11,108 bases of DNA from an uncultured Lentisphaeria bacterium (lineage in GTDB: Bacteria; Verrucomicrobiota; Lentisphaeria; JABSQK01; CAJWLW01). The stretch lies in contig CAJWLW010000146.1 of the NCBI GenBank assembly GCA_913042885.1, forward strand, positions 1 through 11,108, written 5' to 3'. The notes beneath the pieces are model-generated. The model saw only the letters and a list, made by a program, of their open reading frames with translations, had not been told where the DNA came from and searched no databases. This document shows, one piece after another, positions 7,058 to 11,108 of this stretch; position 1 is the first letter of the stretch; each line of letters starts with the position of its first letter. A program made the position numbers and the translations under genes.

Positions 7058-7918
7058 TCAGCTCTCCGTCCTGCATGCATCGGCCCAGCGAATGAACATA
7101 TCGAGGAAAAGTTGCTGGCTGTCGAACGTCGTGAAGAGATGATCGCAGTCGGTGATCTCCTCGATGGTCATCCGGCCTGTGGCCTGAAACTCTGCTGCCC
7201 GGTCACGCATCATGACATCGAGATAATCACGACTGACATCGAGTGCGCTGTTGACCAGGAGAATAGACGCCCCGCGCTCGATCAGCACGCTGAAGCGCGC
7301 GACAATTTCGTCGGCAATATCGTTGACCGCATCCTTGCGGATGAAAAAACCGCGCAACCGCGAACGGATCATCTTGTAGTCCGCCTGTCCGCAAAAAAAC
7401 TCTTTCCATCGCTCCAGGCTAAACAGCACCCGGCGCCAGTACTGCCAGTTCCGGGCCTCGACATAGGCTGTCAGTTCGTCTTCGTCGAGGAATTGCGGAT
7501 TCTGCATGACCACGCCGCACACCTGCGGTTCGTGTGATGCTGCCAGCAACGCGTTGACCGCGCCCAGGCAGAGGCCGCCGAGGATGAACCGATCGCTGCC
7601 GCAGGCCTTTGTCACCGCCGTCATCGCCCAGGTCGTTTCTTCGTGCATGCGCTCATCGTATTCTGCATTGGATTGACTGACCGGACTGTCGCCAAGACCC
7701 GACGAATCGAAACGCAGCACCGGATATCCCAGCTCGGCGAGCCGCCGCGCCCAGTTGACATAGCAGCGGTTCGGGCCAACACGGTGAAGCATACCCGCAT
7801 TAAGGAAAATCACTGCCGGCTTGTTCACAGTCTCCGGCATAGTCAGCACACCGATCAGTGATTGCTCCGGGCCGATCAGGCATGGCTGTTCATTATAGGT
7901 GGCTGTTGCAGCGTTCAT
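7058..7918 (-). CDS. Alpha/beta-hydrolase-fold protein with Cys in the nucleophile elbow (exosortase A-associated hydrolase 1-like)
   Basis: This 286-residue protein is a probable esterase or thioesterase-like enzyme of the alpha/beta hydrolase fold. The oxyanion-region strand reads VIFLNAGMLHRVGPNR (36-51), followed by LRFDSSGLGDS (68-78). The nucleophile elbow is GLCLG (115-119), with Cys117 in the usual Ser place, as in dienelactone hydrolases. Candidate acid and base are Asp227 (NSALDVSRD) and His260 (DCDHLF), so a Cys-Asp-His triad is plausible. The NAG-(x)-HR-(x)-GPNR block resembles the hydrolase 1 proteins found in exosortase A/PEP-CTERM exopolysaccharide loci; this is from memory. 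Its ATG overlaps the stop of the upstream hydrolase (ATGA), so the two are coupled and may act together. An upstream in-frame start at 7987 is less likely. The substrate is unknown; offloading or trimming a carrier-bound or glycan acyl group is an inference. Confidence 0.82.
   Translation of the reverse strand: MNAATATYNEQPCLIGPEQSLIGVLTMPETVNKPAVIFLNAGMLHRVGPNRCYVNWARRLAELGYPVLRFDSSGLGDSPVSQSNAEYDERMHEETTWAMTAVTKACGSDRFILGGLCLGAVNALLAASHEPQVCGVVMQNPQFLDEDELTAYVEARNWQYWRRVLFSLERWKEFFCGQADYKMIRSRLRGFFIRKDAVNDIADEIVARFSVLIERGASILLVNSALDVSRDYLDVMMRDRAAEFQATGRMTIEEITDCDHLFTTFDSQQLFLDMFIRWADACRTES
7064..7067 (-). promoter_or_regulatory. Ribosome binding site deciding the GT2 start at 7056
   Basis: GGAG lies within the end of the hydrolase gene, seven bases before the ATG at 7056. 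It supports the shorter GT2 reading and close coupling of the two genes. Confidence 0.65.
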
Positions 7919-8694
7919 AACTGTTGTTGCACCCATTCGCTGATCGCCTGAAGCACCGCCCCCGGCACCTGCTCGTGATCGATCCAAACCAAAGGAGCCT
8001 TGACGTGGATGTGCTGCAAATCAACGACCTGTGCCGCCAGCATCTCTGCGACCCTGGACGACGAGGCGCCGGCCATGTTCGTGACGACCTGCACCTTTGT
8101 GTGCGGCGGCCATACGAGATCGGCCAGGGACGTCTCGGCAAATGCCGCCAGCAGCGGGTCAGTGAACCGCAGACCCACGATTTCCGTAATCCCGTCGGCG
8201 TTGGCATTGATCGGCGGCAGCAAAATTCCGTCCGGCGTCGGGGTGTTGTGGACCAACCTCTGGTCATCGACAAACGTGGTGCCGTCCAGCACCGGCTCCC
8301 ACAGGACAGCGACGTCAATATCACCGCGGGACACACAAGTCAGCGCCGCCATCGTGGCTCCCATCCGGACACCGAGCAGGACCACCTTTCTACACCGAAA
8401 CCGACGGCGCGCCAGATCGACAGCAGCATTGACGTCCGTTTGCCACTGGGTCATGTCCATCCTGCCAAAATCTCCGGACGAATCGCCCATACCCGCAAAA
8501 TCGAAACGGAATACATCGATACCGAGCCGGGTCAGGCGCTCCCCGAGTTTCTTCAGGGCGCGATGGCAGCCGACGTGCTCTGGTTCGAAGGCGTTGCAGA
8601 TGACCGCCACGCATTTGCATGGCGTTATCGCCGGCTCAAAGATGCCGAACAGAGATCGTTCACCGGATTTGAAGAACAAGGGCTCGGGAGGCAT
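7915..8694 (-). CDS. Alpha/beta-hydrolase-fold protein lacking the nucleophile serine (exosortase A-associated hydrolase 2-like)
   Basis: This 259-residue protein has the fold landmarks of an alpha/beta hydrolase: the opening PPEPLFFKSGERSLFGIFEP, an early strand VAVICNAFEPEHVG (29-42), VFRFDFAGMGDSSGD (61-75) and the elbow VVLLGVRMGATMAA (104-117). The elbow's central residue is Arg110 (GVRMG) instead of Ser, Cys or Asp, so ordinary nucleophilic catalysis looks impossible. No clear catalytic His is seen near the C-terminus beyond H240 in WIDHEQVPG. I recall similar substitutions in the hydrolase 2 proteins of exosortase A loci, which would make this a family trait rather than a local defect. 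It may be a binding or regulatory partner of the coupled Cys-type hydrolase. The ATG at 8694 is preferred to a TTG one codon upstream. A GAGAG lies 7 bases ahead. It follows the NRPS gene after 90 bases. Confidence 0.82.
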   Translation of the reverse strand: MPPEPLFFKSGERSLFGIFEPAITPCKCVAVICNAFEPEHVGCHRALKKLGERLTRLGIDVFRFDFAGMGDSSGDFGRMDMTQWQTDVNAAVDLARRRFRCRKVVLLGVRMGATMAALTCVSRGDIDVAVLWEPVLDGTTFVDDQRLVHNTPTPDGILLPPINANADGITEIVGLRFTDPLLAAFAETSLADLVWPPHTKVQVVTNMAGASSSRVAEMLAAQVVDLQHIHVKAPLVWIDHEQVPGAVLQAISEWVQQQL

Positions 8695-8784
8695 CAACAG
8701 CTCTCAGTGGTGTCTTGATTGGCATCGCCGGCGTTGCCTACGCCGTCGTGCAAGGTTGGTTCGGCCGAAGAAATCCAAATGCAT

Positions 8785-11108
8785 TCAGTCACGCACCAGG
8801 GTGCGGCGTATCGTCTTGAGCAAACCGCCGGATGCAGCACCCCCCTCTTCCGTTGGCCCACCACCGCAACTGGCGGCCAGCTGGCGGAGTGTTTGATACA
8901 TCAGATCCGTCGGCCGCACACGCACCCCCATGTCCGCTTTCATCCGGCCGATAATCTGGACTGCCTGCAGTGAATGCCCGCCCAGATCGAAAAAATTGTC
9001 ATCCGGTTCGATCGCGTCGAAATCGAGGACAGTGGCCCATATTTCCGCTACCGACTGTTCCGCCTCGGTGAGAGGGATTTCAAAACCTTCCGCTCGCTCG
9101 GCGGCAGTCGACATTGCCATTACCGGTGCCGGCAACGCCTTGCGATCCAGCTTGCCGTTCGGTGTCAACGGGAACGCGTCGAGTGCGACAACCGCTGCAG
9201 GCACCATGTAATTCGGCAGGGACATCTGCAGGTATTCGCGCAGTTCATGCTGCAGGTCGGCCATCGTCGAGATGACGTAGGCAACCAGTCGTTGATCACC
9301 TGGAGTATCCTCGCGGAGGATTGTCACGGCATCGTCAACAGCATCATGCGTCCGCAGCAATGAATCGATCTCGCCTATCTCGATGCGGAACCCGCGCAAC
9401 TTGATCTGGTCGTCGAACCGCCCGAGGAACATCAGGCTGCCGTCGTCGCGATACTGCACACGATCGCCGGTCCGATACAAGCGCGCACCGGCGACCGCTG
9501 AAAACGGGTCCGCCACGAAACGGTCGGCTGTCAACTCCGGCCGATCATGGTAGCCGCGGGCCAGGCCTTCACCGCCGATGAACAACTCGCCGTGGGCACC
9601 TACCGCGACCGGTTGCATTTGCTCATCGAGCACGTGGCACTGCGTGTTGTAAATCGGCTTGCCGATTGATACCGGTTCGTCGCCGCCGGTGATCTGATGA
9701 ACAGTTGACCAGATCGTTGTTTCGGTCGGGCCGTACATATTCCATACGGACGCTCCCCGCTTGACAAGCTGTCCAGCGAGTTCCTGCGTCATTGCTTCGC
9801 CGCCGCAAAGAATTTTCAGCGACGGGTGTCCTTCCCAGCCATACGCCATCATCAACTGCCAGGTCGTCGGGGTCGCCTGCATCATTGTGACATTGAACTC
9901 ATCAATTGTCTGCACCAGCGCTTCACCATCGACGACTGTGTCCTGATCAGCAATGACCAGCGTGGCACCGGTGACCAACGGCAGGAAATTCTCCAATGCC
10001 GAAATGTCGAAGGACAGTGTCGTCACCGCCAGCAACACATCCTCTTCAGTAATACCCGGTCTCTGCTGCATGGACGCCAGAAAATTGCTCAGCGCCCGAT
10101 GCGAAATTTCAACGCCCTTCGGCTTGCCGGTACTGCCGGAGGTGTAGATCAGATAGGCCAGCGCATCGACATCGATATGGCAGGTCGGCGGTGTTGTCTG
10201 CAAGGCCGCGATCACGGCGATCTCGCGGTCCACCAGAATCGCCTCGACATCGCCCGGAATCTCATCGGGCAGGACCTCGCGCGACGCTGTATCGGTCAAA
10301 ACCGCGGAAACGCGAGCGTCATCAAGCATGAAGGCCAGCCGTGCCGGCGGAAACATCGGGTCGAGCGGCAGGTATGCCGCACCGATCTGCCAGACGCCGA
10401 GCAACGCAACGACGGCATCGACCGAGCGTTCCATGCAGATGCCAACGATGCTGTCAGGCGTCGCACCTGCCTCAGCGAGGCGATTGGCGATCTGTCCCGA
10501 CCGTTCGAACAACTCGCTGTACGTGCAACTGTCATAAGCCGACGCGACGGCTTTTGCATCAGGTCGTTGCTTTGCCATCGCTTTGATCTGCGAGATCACC
10601 GGGATTTCGGGGTACGGTGCGGCAGTGTCGTTCCAGGCTTCAACAGCCTGCTGGGCCGTGTCATCAAGCATCGGCAGCGAGGCGACCGTGGCCGCAGGCG
10701 CGGCAATGATCGAAACCAGCAATGCCTGGAAAGAATTCATCCAGTGGCGGATCGTTTCCGCATCGAAGAGATCGTTGTTGTACTCGCACAACAGCGACAA
10801 CGACTTTGGCGTTGCCTCGAAGTTGAAGAAGATGTCCTTGTTGTAATACCGATTCGGATCGGGCAGCACCTCGGTTTCGAGCCCGTAAAACTCGAGGTCA
10901 CTGAGCTTCGGCTCCAGAGTGAACTCGGCAGACACCAGCGGTGTACGGCTCGGGTCTCTCGACAGCGTCAGTTTCGCCAGCAACTGGCCGAAGGTGTAGT
11001 TCTGGTACTCGTGCGTATCGAGCATCGCGCGGTTCTCGGCCTGGACCAGTTCGCTGAACGACTTGCCGCCGTCGACATGACTGCGCATCGGCAGCATGTT
11101 GACGCAAT
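8785..11108 (-). CDS. Non-ribosomal peptide synthetase, 3' part (C-A-PCP), N-terminus beyond right edge
   Basis: The open frame continues past position 11108; its first visible residues read CVNMLPMRS, a late condensation-domain motif, so the HHxxxDG catalytic motif lies outside. Numbering from the Met at 11097, the condensation remainder spans about 1-150 and the adenylation domain about 165-655. Core motifs are TYSEL (A1), GAAYLPLDP (A2), LAYLIYTSGSTGKPKG (A3), FDIS (A4), NMYGPTE (A5), GELFIGGEGLARGY (A6), YRTGDR (A7), GRFDDQIKLRGFRIEIGEI (A8), LPNYMVP (A9) and NGKLDR (A10). The carrier domain has DNFFDLGGHSL, with Ser709 as phosphopantetheine site (codon 8971-8973). A glycine-rich linker and basic tail (KTIRRTLVRD) follow, with no thioesterase. 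The hand-aligned specificity residues are D-I-L-Q-L-G-M-I-W-K, close to a glycine code. The product would stay carrier-bound until transferred or released by another protein. Confidence 0.95.
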   Translation of the reverse strand, partial: CVNMLPMRSHVDGGKSFSELVQAENRAMLDTHEYQNYTFGQLLAKLTLSRDPSRTPLVSAEFTLEPKLSDLEFYGLETEVLPDPNRYYNKDIFFNFEATPKSLSLLCEYNNDLFDAETIRHWMNSFQALLVSIIAAPAATVASLPMLDDTAQQAVEAWNDTAAPYPEIPVISQIKAMAKQRPDAKAVASAYDSCTYSELFERSGQIANRLAEAGATPDSIVGICMERSVDAVVALLGVWQIGAAYLPLDPMFPPARLAFMLDDARVSAVLTDTASREVLPDEIPGDVEAILVDREIAVIAALQTTPPTCHIDVDALAYLIYTSGSTGKPKGVEISHRALSNFLASMQQRPGITEEDVLLAVTTLSFDISALENFLPLVTGATLVIADQDTVVDGEALVQTIDEFNVTMMQATPTTWQLMMAYGWEGHPSLKILCGGEAMTQELAGQLVKRGASVWNMYGPTETTIWSTVHQITGGDEPVSIGKPIYNTQCHVLDEQMQPVAVGAHGELFIGGEGLARGYHDRPELTADRFVADPFSAVAGARLYRTGDRVQYRDDGSLMFLGRFDDQIKLRGFRIEIGEIDSLLRTHDAVDDAVTILREDTPGDQRLVAYVISTMADLQHELREYLQMSLPNYMVPAAVVALDAFPLTPNGKLDRKALPAPVMAMSTAAERAEGFEIPLTEAEQSVAEIWATVLDFDAIEPDDNFFDLGGHSLQAVQIIGRMKADMGVRVRPTDLMYQTLRQLAASCGGGPTEEGGAASGGLLKTIRRTLVRD

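Noticed and set aside
1..11108. CRISPR array, tRNA, rRNA or insertion sequence
   Set aside because: No spaced direct repeats, no recognisable RNA gene and no transposase motif were seen; the only tandem repeats are the short heptamers.

Overview
The window is a GC-rich bacterial locus in which every supportable gene lies on the minus strand, so it is transcribed from right to left. The gene types and the frequent opposite-strand open frames typical of GC-rich coding DNA suggest a proteobacterium, possibly a gammaproteobacterium. The content resembles exopolysaccharide loci of the exosortase A/PEP-CTERM type. No exosortase, PEP-CTERM protein, polymerase or rRNA gene is visible, so lineage and locus type are inferences.

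Layout in transcription order. (1) 11108-8785: 3' part of a non-ribosomal peptide synthetase (NRPS) with the end of a condensation domain, a complete adenylation domain and a carrier domain, but no thioesterase. Its hand-read specificity code suggests glycine. (2) 8694-7915 and 7918-7058: two alpha/beta-hydrolase-fold proteins joined by an ATGA overlap. The first has Arg where the nucleophile is expected; the second has Cys. (3) 7056-6133: a family 2 glycosyltransferase (GT2). (4) 6132-6033: a spacer carrying two different heptanucleotide tandem repeats. (5) 6032-4512: a Wzx-like flippase with a TTG start. (6) 4343-3462: a GT2 closely related to that in (3). (7) 3465-3349: a 38-residue open frame coupled to (6) by an ATGA overlap. 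(8) 3266-1491: a fusion of a GT2 domain and a NodB-type polysaccharide deacetylase, behind a possible extended -10 promoter. (9) 1423-413: a fourth GT2. (10) 237-1: the N-terminal part of a HIT-family protein running off the left edge.

Together, items 3 to 9 look like the assembly, deacetylation and membrane export part of a surface polysaccharide pathway. Items 1 and 2 could add an amino-acid or acyl substituent, or make a small companion molecule; the sequence does not decide this. Several coding starts are set here from Shine-Dalgarno sequences or stop/start overlaps rather than the longest open frame. The most unusual points are the NRPS beside sugar-assembly genes, the two altered nucleophile elbows, the GT2-deacetylase fusion, the coupled 38-residue frame and the heptamer repeats against the flippase start.
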